Shown: positions 24,782 to 31,694, counted from the first letter of the stretch. The stretch is 38,261 nt of DNA from Bacteroidales bacterium UBA3290 (GCA_002361615.1 DETK01000019.1:1-38261); one strand, 5' to 3'. Notes: generated by a model from the sequence alone, not told the origin. Numbers and translations: made by a program.

Positions 24782-25396
24782 TTAAAAAAGGAAGCCGTAT
24801 CGTAGCGTTATGGCGGGAGTGAAGACGTTCTGTCCTTGAACGTCGGTTCTGGTAGAATAAGATGGAGTGTCAGGTGTTCCACTATCTGTTGTGACGCGGT
24901 TCACGATGGCGCTTTGCTGCAATAGAAGGCCGAGCGACAAGGCGCTTCTTCTTCCTATTCTCCAGCCCAGTTGGGGCTCAACAAAGAACCCATTATAGCA
25001 AGGTTTCTTCTTACCGCCAGGTATCCAGTTGGCGCTGTAATAAGACAATACACCTATTGAATAGCCGGCATCCAAATTGGCGAATAGTTTCTCTTTACCA
25101 TATCCAAAACGCAGGAATAGCGGGACATCCTGTTCGTTGCAGAAAGACCGGCTCTTGTTTCCATTATTGGTAATATACTGAAGGCAGGGCTTGGAGATGC
25201 GCATTCCCGCCCCAGCGCCAAAATTGAAACCTCTCCCAAGATCATATTGTGCAACAAACTCCGGGGTAATGGTGAAGAGGGGGCCCTTCCCGATACCGGC
25301 TCCGGCAGCAACTTCCACTGAATAAGAAAAGCGGTTTTGTGCCAAAAGCGCAAAGGAGATCAGGCTAAGAACGAGAATGGAAGTAATCTTCTTCAT
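24782..25396 (-). CDS. Outer-membrane beta-barrel protein
   Basis: A 204-residue exported protein with signal peptide (MKKITSILVLSLISFALLAQ) and alternating hydrophobic strands. It includes FSYSVEVAAGAGIGKGPLFT, FNFGAGAGMRIS, FLRFGYGKEKLFANLDAGYS and the terminal strand ITLRYGFLF, ending in Phe as OM barrels do. It is a small porin-family or opacity-like barrel of unknown role. Its stop codon is 10 bp from repeat R1, so R1 is directly 3' of this gene. Confidence 0.8.
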   Translation of the reverse strand: MKKITSILVLSLISFALLAQNRFSYSVEVAAGAGIGKGPLFTITPEFVAQYDLGRGFNFGAGAGMRISKPCLQYITNNGNKSRSFCNEQDVPLFLRFGYGKEKLFANLDAGYSIGVLSYYSANWIPGGKKKPCYNGFFVEPQLGWRIGRRSALSLGLLLQQSAIVNRVTTDSGTPDTPSYSTRTDVQGQNVFTPAITLRYGFLF

Positions 25397-25600
25397 CGGT
25401 AAAAAAATTGGTAATGTGTTTTCTGTTGTAAAGATGCATAAAGATTGCCAGATGTTGCGTTTCCGGGCTGCAAATTCTTCTTACAAAGCGGGTTTTGGGT
25501 GATTTTGTAGTATGCTGATAATCACGTGGTTATAAAGTAGCGGGATGATGTTTAAGAAAAAAATCTAACACGACATAATTAAGGGCTCGATAATCGGCTT

Positions 25601-25860
25601 GTAATCGACTGAATATCAAACTATTAATAAAATCTCGCCATTCAGCCTTCAAATACGGGCTTGAAAGGTATTTCCACAGAATGAAAAATGTGGCTGGATT
25701 TCCATTCTGTGGCCGCATCCTGCCTTCTTTTGCCGCGACGACATGCTGAGTGCTCCTACATTGTCGTCGCGTAGCAATTTCGGGCATTTTCACCCCGAAC
25801 ACGGCCGCGACGACATCGTGAGCCAATCCACAGTGTCGTCGCGTCGAAACTGGCTCAGCG
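25601..25860. repeat. Repeat R2: full-length composite repeat (leader, CCACAGAATG hairpin, double-hairpin core)
   Basis: Four parts in order. Leader 25601-25683 aligns without gaps to 34935-35017 (74 of 83 bases). Hairpin CCACAGAATG (25674-25683) / CATTCTGTGG (25703-25712). Linker with CTTCTTTTG. Core with CGCGACGACA/TGTCGTCGCG at 25734-25743/25762-25771 and 25806-25815/25834-25843, both with 18-nt loops. From 25703 on it matches R5 over about 145 bp with one visible difference. It lies exactly 3' of the minus-strand gene at 25855, whose stop codon is inside the repeat's right flank. The 200 bp before it (25397-25600) hold no gene I can support. Confidence 0.85.
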
Positions 25861-26265
25861 CATGCTGCCCGTCGGATGACTGAAATCATGCACGAGGATG
25901 AAAGCAGAATCTTTATAAAACAGGGACTCTATTTTATTCGGAGCAAATTTTTTCAAGATGTCAGTACCCGTGAAGAATTCCAGTTCAGAAAACTCCTCTG
26001 GTACATTCTGTTTATAATCCTCCAAAAAGGAATAGAACTCAGCATAATCATCAGGTAGCGAGTAGTGGGTTTGGCGATAATAATCCAAAAGCCCCGTCAG
26101 CAATGTATTAATTTCGCTGTTTCTAACCTTGTCTTCAAAACGGCCCGGTTGGGTGTGACAACAAGAAGTCGCCAAAAGCATGATGAGAAACAGAAGCTGC
26201 AACAGTCTTCCCTTCCACAAGCAACACTTGGTCTTGCCATTTCTATCAGATATTATCTCATCCAT
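25855..26265 (-). CDS. Small lipoprotein, probably a 3'-truncated paralogue of the 27130-28023 gene
   Basis: A 136-residue lipoprotein (LIMLLATSC lipobox, Cys ~35 after an unusually long 20-residue basic start). Its mature part matches the first third of the protein at 27130-28023: both have YYxxxxYxxPxDYxEFxxFxxxYK, then a DIxK segment and YxDSxF. After that shared block this protein stops (HPTGSMR), while the paralogue goes on for another ~170 residues. The stop codon is formed by the flank of repeat R2, suggesting that the tail was lost when the repeat arrived. The start overlaps the upstream membrane-protein gene by 13 bp. Function unknown. Confidence 0.65.
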   Translation of the reverse strand: MDEIISDRNGKTKCCLWKGRLLQLLFLIMLLATSCCHTQPGRFEDKVRNSEINTLLTGLLDYYRQTHYSLPDDYAEFYSFLEDYKQNVPEEFSELEFFTGTDILKKFAPNKIESLFYKDSAFILVHDFSHPTGSMR

Positions 26266-27020
26266 CCCTGAACCCGATATATTTTTTCAGTTAATTTCGT
26301 TTCTTTTCCGGTAGCGGCTTCTCTATGCCAAACCTCTATCCTTGCGGCATAATAGTCACCCCAGTCTCCTTCATATATGGTGAACCTTTTCTTTTTTACA
26401 TATTGCTTGAATTCATCGGACTTCTCTATCGGAACTTTGGAACATTCCGAAATATTGGACTTCTTGTCCACCATGTTTTCAGATAAAGGCTCGTTTTGGG
26501 TGATCTCATAACACCTGAGGAATATGACGCCTTTCGCCAGGCCCGTATAGTAAAAGTCATATTGATATATTCCTCCCTCGAATTCTCCCTCCCATATTTG
26601 GAGATATGTGTTCCTGTCAAGGCTATCCACTGTGGCTTCCTCCAGGACATTCTGATAAGTTCTGTCCTGTTGATTGTTCAAAGGAATATTATACTCTATT
26701 CCCTCGGGTATTGTATGATCTCGGCCAAACCCATCCGGACCATTCATTGCACCAATCATTGATATCGGCCCTGTCACCACAAGAACGCCTATTGACATAG
26801 CGACAGACAGAAGTACTGTTTTCCCTCTTTTGTCCCTGATCAGGAAGACCCATGAAGCAACCAGGGCGACGATAACTAACAGGAGAACTATCGAAAAGAT
26901 TTCTTCGACAAACGATGGGGCGAAGAAGAAACAGATGCTAAGGATCAGCAAGCATGCTCCCATATACAATGGCAATGTCCACCAATTATCCGTCAGATAT
27001 TGTCTTATCGTTTGGAACAT
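26253..27020 (-). CDS. Hypothetical membrane protein
   Basis: A 255-residue protein with three N-terminal transmembrane segments (~residues 14-34, 39-60 and 69-90) and a large exported or cytosolic domain. That domain contains TYLQIWEGEFEGGIYQYDFYY and RFTIYEGDWGDYYAARIEVW. No family was recognised. The charged C-terminal domain looks like a compact beta domain. The start is preceded by a TAACTTTG box 21 bp upstream. The gene's end overlaps the next lipoprotein start by 13 bp, so they are coupled. Confidence 0.65.
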   Translation of the reverse strand: MFQTIRQYLTDNWWTLPLYMGACLLILSICFFFAPSFVEEIFSIVLLLVIVALVASWVFLIRDKRGKTVLLSVAMSIGVLVVTGPISMIGAMNGPDGFGRDHTIPEGIEYNIPLNNQQDRTYQNVLEEATVDSLDRNTYLQIWEGEFEGGIYQYDFYYTGLAKGVIFLRCYEITQNEPLSENMVDKKSNISECSKVPIEKSDEFKQYVKKKRFTIYEGDWGDYYAARIEVWHREAATGKETKLTEKIYRVQGWMR

Positions 27021-27041
27021 ACCTTCCTAATTTGCTGCATA

Positions 27042-27049
27042 CAAAGTTA
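27042..27049 (-). promoter_or_regulatory. -7 box TAACTTTG
   Basis: On the minus strand TAACTTTG lies 21 bp before the membrane-protein start at 27020. No TTTG at the right spacing; a partial CAA is near 27055. Confidence 0.4.
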
Positions 27050-27071
27050 GTAAACAATTCAGATGAATAAT

Positions 27072-27137
27072 CGTGGCCGCCTTCCCCTTTCTTTTGTCTC
27101 GAAACTAAAATCAGATGGTCGCCTTTTTCTCATTGCC
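27072..27137. repeat. Repeat R3: flanks of the composite repeat without the double-hairpin core
   Basis: 27072-27096 aligns to the left flank of R5 (29034-29058, about 20 of 25 bases, ending TTCTTTTG). 27099-27137 aligns to the right flank of R5 (29170-29208, 34 of 39 bases). Where R5 has a 111-bp double-hairpin core, R3 has just TC. It lies directly 3' of the 27130-28023 gene and includes its stop codon, as R5 does for the 29201-29764 gene. Confidence 0.7.
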
Positions 27138-28023
27138 ATTCAATCTTTCTCGTTTTCGTCGAGTCTTTGAAACAATACCAATTAAGCCCCATTGTAATTC
27201 TTTCCACATCAGGGTTTTCCTCAAATACCTTCTTCAGGACAGAGACTGTTTCATCCATGTACTCTTTACACAGATTCGGCAAAGAGTCTTTGACGGGCTG
27301 ATAAGTCAAATCGTTCGCATCGAAGATAAACAAACTGTCTGTCGAAGCCGTTCGGCTCAACAATTCAACAGAATCAGTAGTACGTGAGAAAGAAACGATA
27401 GAAAGATACGGCATTTGCCTTATTTGAGGGCCCTCAGGAAAACCGGTATAAAAATAACCTTCATGCGTGATTCGACAGGTGTACTGGGAAGAAATGCTAT
27501 CGATCGTTTCCTCGAATCGTCGATAATGAAATTCTGAATCAAAGAGATATTTGCCCTTTTTGTCATAAGCAGATGGGAAAAACCAGCTATCGTAATCTAA
27601 TCTGTTTGGGTACCTTGGGTACCATTTATCCGGATTTTCCAGCCAATAAAACGGGGTGCCAATCACAGAACTCCCAACGTGATAGTCAGGTAGATAAAAA
27701 AAGACAGAATCCTGATAAGCGGCAAAGAGAAGATTGCTCTTTGAAATCGTTTTGATAATATCATATCCCTCTCTTCGCTCCCATTCATAGAAAAAAGGAT
27801 CTCTTTTCTTATATTCTTTGATAAAGGACATAAACTCATCATAATCAGAGGGCATTGCATAATATGCATTGACATAGAATTTAAGAAACCGATTAATGGG
27901 AACAAACTCGTCGACATAATTCTCAATGGCCAATAACCGAATACGTTCCTTATCTCTCGTTTCATTTTTACATGATGACCAGAACGGCAGAAGCAGAAGT
28001 ATGATGACGATTATCTTTTTCAT
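27130..28023 (-). CDS. Hypothetical lipoprotein
   Basis: A 297-residue lipoprotein: signal peptide with lipobox LPFWSSC (Cys18), a helical first third (NRFLKFYVNAYYAMPSDYDE), then a long part rich in Tyr, Phe, Ser and Asp with PYLSIVSFSRTTDSVELLS and a final helix ending KTRKIEWQ. It is the full-length paralogue of the truncated 25855-26265 protein. The family is not recognised. It is expected in the outer or inner membrane facing the periplasm. Its last codons and stop lie inside repeat R3. It shares the downstream CAATGAGAAAA tail with the 29201-29764 gene. Confidence 0.7.
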   Translation of the reverse strand: MKKIIVIILLLLPFWSSCKNETRDKERIRLLAIENYVDEFVPINRFLKFYVNAYYAMPSDYDEFMSFIKEYKKRDPFFYEWERREGYDIIKTISKSNLLFAAYQDSVFFYLPDYHVGSSVIGTPFYWLENPDKWYPRYPNRLDYDSWFFPSAYDKKGKYLFDSEFHYRRFEETIDSISSQYTCRITHEGYFYTGFPEGPQIRQMPYLSIVSFSRTTDSVELLSRTASTDSLFIFDANDLTYQPVKDSLPNLCKEYMDETVSVLKKVFEENPDVERITMGLNWYCFKDSTKTRKIEWQ

Positions 28024-28057
28024 TGTCTTTGAGAATATTGATTAACCTGAACCTGGC

Positions 28058-28074
28058 GGCCACAGAATGAAGAT
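28058..28074. repeat. Repeat R4: single arm of the CCACAGAATG hairpin
   Basis: GGCCACAGAATGAAGAT matches the start of the R5 hairpin (28997-29015). The second arm is missing, so this is a fragment. It lies between the start of the 27130-28023 gene and a truncated gene copy at 28119-28190. Confidence 0.5.
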
Positions 28075-28118
28075 ATCATTTTACTTCCAAGATGACGGAA
28101 TGCTTATTCCTAACGAAT

Positions 28119-28190
28119 ATAAAAAGAAAACCGAAAACAATTATAAAAAAGCGGTCATTCATATTGTTTACTGGTTAGAAATAATCATTA
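28119..28190 (-). pseudogene. Truncated duplicate of the junction between the 29777 and 29201 genes
   Basis: This 72-bp block matches 29721-29792 (about 68 identical bases). There it covers the last codons of the four-helix membrane protein (NDYF stop) and the first 14 codons of the lipoprotein that follows. Here the start codon reads into MNDRFFIIVFGFLFI and then homology stops. The new frame ends at a TGA about 27 codons from the start. So an N-terminal signal-peptide fragment remains without the mature lipoprotein. It lies 45 bp from repeat fragment R4. Confidence 0.65.
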
Positions 28191-28265
28191 CAGAGCACAT
28201 CTACATCCTTCGACAACAAGTTAGTCCATTTCATGAACGAGCCTTTCAAGTTAGCATTAGCTTTA

Positions 28266-28715
28266 CTACTGAAAATCTACCCTTATTACCTTTTTACAGA
28301 AGACATTGACAGGAACTCCATCCTTTTTCCCGCACGACCAGTTTTGCAACGTTGACAAAGATTTTATACATGCATTCTCTAGCGGGGTTAATTCATCGTT
28401 CATCTTTCCTTCTATTTCCGGGTTCACCAATCTGCCCTTTTTATCAATAATAAACTTGACAAGTACAGATGTTTGCAGGCTGTCATTCGGTGAATAGTTA
28501 TACTGAAGACCTTTGTTAAAGTCTGTTATATAATCAATTTCCCCGTTTTTATAAACAGGCATCTCTTCAACTAGCAGATAAACAGTATCACATAATACAG
28601 GATCATAATAAAAAGTCTTGGAATCATCCCTATTTCTTCCACAAGAAAAGAGGATAATTAAGCAATTACAAAGAATAAAGACACTATAGACTATGAACCG
28701 TTGACGACGAAGCAT
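28266..28715 (-). CDS. Lipoprotein with TonB C-terminal-like domain
   Basis: A 149-residue lipoprotein (lipobox LIILFSC, Cys25). The C-terminal half fits the TonB C-terminal fold: VLVKFIIDKKGRLVNPEIEG, then a helix ENACIKSLSTLQNWSCGKKD and the final strand VPVNVFCKKVIRVDF. In Bacteroidota such domains occur on TonB proteins and on stand-alone lipoproteins. There is no transmembrane anchor and no Pro-rich linker, so it cannot replace TonB itself. It may bind a TonB partner or a receptor's TonB box. A TATATTTG box lies 27 bp upstream. Confidence 0.75.
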   Translation of the reverse strand: MLRRQRFIVYSVFILCNCLIILFSCGRNRDDSKTFYYDPVLCDTVYLLVEEMPVYKNGEIDYITDFNKGLQYNYSPNDSLQTSVLVKFIIDKKGRLVNPEIEGKMNDELTPLENACIKSLSTLQNWSCGKKDGVPVNVFCKKVIRVDFQ

Positions 28716-28741
28716 AAAGTGAGCAGATGCTTAATACCTTA

Positions 28742-28749
28742 CAAATATA
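28742..28749 (-). promoter_or_regulatory. -7 box TATATTTG
   Basis: On the minus strand TATATTTG lies 26 bp before the TonB-like lipoprotein start at 28715. Confidence 0.4.
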
Positions 28750-28779
28750 CTCAATAAACGCGGTAGAGGCAAGCGTTAG

Positions 28780-28992
28780 GACACAAACAACGATGTCGGT
28801 CACAATGCTCTACCACTTATTCAGCTATCAATGCCTTCTTTTGAATCTCATTTTATACCACAAACAGCGTTTATTGAGGCGAATCATTTCATTAATTGGC
28901 GTATAATAGAAAATATCGAAGTTGATGGGCTGTGGGAAGGATATGAAAAAGAGGTTACTATTCCTATCAGACACCCGATAGGTAGTGTTTGA
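28780..28992 (+). pseudogene. Open-frame remnant, plus strand, probably the end of a lost gene
   Basis: After a TAG at 28777-28779 the plus strand stays open for 70 codons to a TGA at 28990-28992, just before repeat R5. An ATG at 28831 would give 53 residues (MPSFESHFIPQTAFIEANHF, then WRIIENIEVDGLWEGYEKEV). The composition is protein-like, but there is no ribosome binding site and no known family. It could be the C-terminal end of a gene broken upstream and overlapping the repeat downstream, or chance. The rest of 28716-29000 shows nothing else. Confidence 0.3.
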
Positions 28993-28998
28993 GTGCGA

Positions 28999-29208
28999 CC
29001 ACAGAATGAAGATTCAGGGGCTGGTGTCCATTCTGTGGCCGCATCCTGCCTTCTTTTGCCGCGACGACATGCTGAGTGCTCCTACATTGTCGTCGCGTAG
29101 CAATTTCGGGCATTTTCACCCCGAACACGGCCGCGACGACATCGTGAGCCAATCCACAGTGTTGTCGCGTCGAAACTAGAAGCAAATGGTCGCCGTTTTC
29201 TCATTGCT
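28999..29208. repeat. Repeat R5: CCACAGAATG hairpin plus double-hairpin core
   Basis: Hairpin CCACAGAATG (28999-29008) / CATTCTGTGG (29029-29038), loop 20. Core hairpins 29060-29069/29088-29097 and 29132-29141/29160-29169. The last 3' arm reads TGTTGTCGCG, one base away from R2's TGTCGTCGCG. The right flank contains CGAAACTAGAAGCAAATGG and the stop of the 29201-29764 gene. It is almost identical to R2 across the core and linker, so a recent copy is likely. It lacks R2's 83-bp leader. Confidence 0.85.
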
Positions 29209-29764
29209 CTTTACTCTTTGACGTTTTCTTGGAGTAAAGATACCATCCATTCCCCATTGGACAAAAATAAGCATCATTGATGAATCCATCAGGTCTAATC
29301 CTCTTTAGAATTATAAAATTCTTCCCTTCTAATCTCACATCGTATTCTGTTACTTGAACTAATTGTAATCCAGTATTTGTTATGAAATATGCGAGTTGAC
29401 AAAAAACAGCATAATCCGCTTCAGGATAGCATTGATCCCATACCCCTGAAATCTTAAGATCATTTAATGAATAATAACTATTCTTATGTGATCCTTCTAC
29501 GGAAGGAGCTACTACTACAATAGAATCTTTTTTAAAAAAGAGAATTTTGTCAAATGTGTCTCCATGTTCATAACACGCTAAATAATATCCTGCACCTTCC
29601 CGATAAGAAACACTCCAATCAATCCAATCCGTAAAGGGATAGGACCCATAATCTGCAATAATCTGTCTTTCATCAGGTTCTCTTCTTTGCCCAGAATGGT
29701 TACAACCAGAAACGACAAGAATAAAAAGAAAACCGAAAACAATTAAAAAACAGCGGTCAGTCAT
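29201..29764 (-). CDS. Hypothetical lipoprotein
   Basis: A 187-residue lipoprotein: signal peptide MTDRCFLIVFGFLFILVVSGC (Cys21), then a basic-acidic linker (QRREPDERQ) and a domain with YPFTDWIDWSVSYREGAGYY, DKILFFKKDSIVVVAPSVEG and NTGLQLVQVTEYDVRLEGKN. It looks all-beta. No family was recognised. The N-terminal part is duplicated as a fragment at 28119-28190. It follows the four-helix membrane-protein gene by 12 bp. The stop lies inside repeat R5's flank. Confidence 0.7.
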   Translation of the reverse strand: MTDRCFLIVFGFLFILVVSGCNHSGQRREPDERQIIADYGSYPFTDWIDWSVSYREGAGYYLACYEHGDTFDKILFFKKDSIVVVAPSVEGSHKNSYYSLNDLKISGVWDQCYPEADYAVFCQLAYFITNTGLQLVQVTEYDVRLEGKNFIILKRIRPDGFINDAYFCPMGNGWYLYSKKTSKSKEQ

Positions 29765-29776
29765 ATTGTTTACTGG

Positions 29777-30223
29777 TTAGAAATAATCATTATTTCCTTT
29801 TAAAATCAATTTCACGGAGAGCACAGCTAACCAGATAATGCTCAAATCCATACTCAAAACAGATACCAGGTTTCTTGTCATTAGCCACTGACTGTCTCCC
29901 GAACTGAATGTCTTGGTAGCAAAAAGGGAAACTATAATCAGGGGATAAATACCCAATATCGCCAAGCATAAGTAGACAACAGCAACGCTTTTTTCCGCCT
30001 TACTGGGGTTGAAATGAATGCGGATCAAACGACAGATACAGGTAGCCAACGCTGATAACAGACTGACAAATATAAACAGTCCCAGAACGCATTCAACGAA
30101 ATCAAAGGGGCGGCCAAAGAGATCTTTAGCCAAATCCCATGCAAAACCTCCGGCAAAAAAGAAACAGACCAGACCGATGATCAGGACACAAACGATATCA
30201 AGGAATTTTTGTCGAGTCTTCAT
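29777..30223 (-). CDS. Small four-helix membrane protein
   Basis: A 148-residue protein with four predicted transmembrane segments (~residues 10-32, 43-62, 77-100 and 120-142) and basic loops (RLIRIHFNPSKAEKS). The C-terminus reads LKGNNDYF. No family was recognised. The ATG follows the ATPase stop directly (TAA then ATG), which points to coupled translation; the ATPase is likely its operon partner. Confidence 0.65.
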   Translation of the reverse strand: MKTRQKFLDIVCVLIIGLVCFFFAGGFAWDLAKDLFGRPFDFVECVLGLFIFVSLLSALATCICRLIRIHFNPSKAEKSVAVVYLCLAILGIYPLIIVSLFATKTFSSGDSQWLMTRNLVSVLSMDLSIIWLAVLSVKLILKGNNDYF

Positions 30224-31354
30224 TTATCGATTCATTTCCAAATATCGAGACAGAAAAACATTATAAACTGAATACGACGTACCGTCATCGGTAGTCGTTA
30301 CCAGCACCAGTTCTTTGTCCATCAGTGCCTTTATGTTTCTCAATGCGGTCGGGCCGGAAGAGATCTTGTACTTGGACAGGAAAGCGGAGGAGGTAATTTG
30401 CGAGACGCTTCCTTCCTTGGCAAGAGCTTCCAGCATTTTCCATTGGGAGCGGGTAACCAGCCGGCGGATTTCCTGAAAACGGTCTCGTTCAGAATCAAGG
30501 ATGGACTGGATGGCGGTCACTATATCATTCCGGACGATGACATTTCCGGAAAGGGAGAACACTTCATTACACAACCGTTGCGTATAGTAAGTATGGTCTT
30601 TCGTCCATTCGATGATAAAGCGGATGGAATCATCGTCGATGGTCTTTCCCGCCGATTCGAATTTCTCCTTGATGAAAGCCGAATAAACCGGAACAGGCAA
30701 CTTGGAAAGATAGGAGAAGGAAGTACTCTCGTAGAATGGCTTCTTGGCATTCGTAAACATATCGGTCATCGTATGCTTCTTGCTGCCACAATAGATGAAA
30801 CGGACATTATGCAGATGCTGGATATGCTTCCTGAGAACCGCTTCCATATTGACATCGTTGTATTCCCTGATTTGCTGGAACTCGTCTATGGCCAGCACGA
30901 CTTTCTGCGGATAACGCTCAAGATAGTCCATTACTTCTTTGAGCGTACTCTGCTTTTGACTGTCGTCAGCGAAAGTAAACGATACTTGGGGAGAACCGGT
31001 CAGCGGGTCGATGCCAAGCAGGGGACGGACACTCTTCAATGTCTTGAAAAAAGCCGTGATCTTCTGTTGTTTTTCGAGCTTGCTGACAACGGCATCTGAG
31101 ATGACCTTGATGAACTCCTCCAAAGAAAGGGTGTCGCTGATGTCGCAATAGATGGTTTCATAGTGCAGTTTTCTCGCCATCATCTCGTCAAATACCCGAA
31201 ATATGAGACCGGTCTTTCCCAACCTTCGGGGAGAGATGAGCGTGGTGTTCCGCCCATTAGTGATATTGCGGATGATTTCCTCCGTTTCTTTCTCTCTGTC
31301 GCAGAAGTATGCCTTTGATTGATAAGGCTCCAGGATAAAGGGGTTTTCAAGCAT
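30224..31354 (-). CDS. P-loop ATPase of the archaeal-type (COG1672-like) family
   Basis: A 376-residue ATPase. It begins MLENPFILEPYQSKAYFCDRE (the last part of the NPF-x-FxxRE start usual in the family). Walker A is PRRLGKTGLI (~residues 43-52), Walker B is VVLAIDEFQQI (~residues 150-160), and a sensor-like RFIYCGSKKHTM follows. The C-terminal third looks like a winged helix (QWKMLEALAKEGSVSQIT). Many Bacteroidota genomes carry several such ATPases with unclear function; some are linked to defence or mobile elements. An upstream in-frame GTG at 31360 is an alternative start. Coupled downstream to a four-helix membrane protein and a lipoprotein. Confidence 0.82.
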   Translation of the reverse strand: MLENPFILEPYQSKAYFCDREKETEEIIRNITNGRNTTLISPRRLGKTGLIFRVFDEMMARKLHYETIYCDISDTLSLEEFIKVISDAVVSKLEKQQKITAFFKTLKSVRPLLGIDPLTGSPQVSFTFADDSQKQSTLKEVMDYLERYPQKVVLAIDEFQQIREYNDVNMEAVLRKHIQHLHNVRFIYCGSKKHTMTDMFTNAKKPFYESTSFSYLSKLPVPVYSAFIKEKFESAGKTIDDDSIRFIIEWTKDHTYYTQRLCNEVFSLSGNVIVRNDIVTAIQSILDSERDRFQEIRRLVTRSQWKMLEALAKEGSVSQITSSAFLSKYKISSGPTALRNIKALMDKELVLVTTTDDGTSYSVYNVFLSRYLEMNR

Positions 31355-31370
31355 AGCCACGTCTTTTCCG

Positions 31371-31402
31371 CAAAGATAATTAACAAAATGTTAATAACAA
31401 AA
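31371..31402 (-). promoter_or_regulatory. Promoter TTTG-N19-TATCTTTG
   Basis: On the minus strand TTTG (31398-31401) and TATCTTTG (31371-31378) are separated by 19 bp. The -7 box lies 16 bp before the ATG of the ATPase gene and 10 bp before the alternative GTG, so the transcript has almost no leader. Confidence 0.6.
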
Positions 31403-31408
31403 TGTTAA
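31381..31408. repeat. Perfect tandem repeat of TAACAAAATGTTAA
   Basis: The 14-mer TAACAAAATGTTAA occurs twice back to back (31381-31394 and 31395-31408). Each copy is a near-palindrome (TTAAC...GTTAA type). The first lies in the spacer and the second overlaps the -33 element of the ATPase promoter. It looks like a double operator, but the binding protein is unknown. Confidence 0.6.
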
Positions 31409-31683
31409 TTGCTTTTTTTACGATCCCGCCGCTCCGCGCCTCCGAAACCAGGTTTCCGTCAACCAGGCGCAAACCGCCCCAGCTCCTGATATCTTCTGGT
31501 GGGGCCTCCCTTCCTCCACCGCCTGATTTCAACCCGTGGCGTCAGGACTTTTCGAAAAATCGGCCTGGCAAGACCGTCTGACGATGGTGCCCTTGCGCCA
31601 GTTTGGCGGCAAGATTTGTCTCTTTCTTATTGTTCAACATGGTCTTTCTTCGAAATACTTTTTAAAATACGACTAATGCTTTG
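31409..31683. other. Non-coding gap of 275 bp, GC-rich patch
   Basis: No gene is supported between the ATPase promoter and the next plus-strand gene. Bases ~31425-31620 are clearly richer in G and C than the surrounding island. Only short open frames without ribosome sites are present. No inverted repeat or RNA family was recognised. Confidence 0.4.
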
Positions 31684-31691
31684 TATCTTTG
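31684..31691 (+). promoter_or_regulatory. -7 box TATCTTTG
   Basis: TATCTTTG ends 3 bp before the ATG at 31695. If used, transcription would start at or next to the start codon (ATGATG), giving a leaderless mRNA. No clear -33 TTTG. Confidence 0.4.
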
Positions 31692-31694
31692 AGA

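Noticed and set aside
25530..25889. Minus-strand frame of 119 codons spanning R2
   Set aside because: The peptide is made of the repeat itself (the same words recur in the frame over R5 at 28967-29185), so it is a repeat-borne frame and not a gene.
28967..29185. Minus-strand frame of 72 codons spanning R5
   Set aside because: Same repeat-derived peptide as over R2; no ribosome site.
24650..29208. Integron attC sites with gene cassettes
   Set aside because: Repeats follow minus-strand genes as attC sites would, but no GTTRRRY/RYYYAAC core sites were seen and no integron integrase is present.
24650..29208. CRISPR array
   Set aside because: The hairpins are not evenly spaced short repeats with unique spacers, and no cas genes are present.
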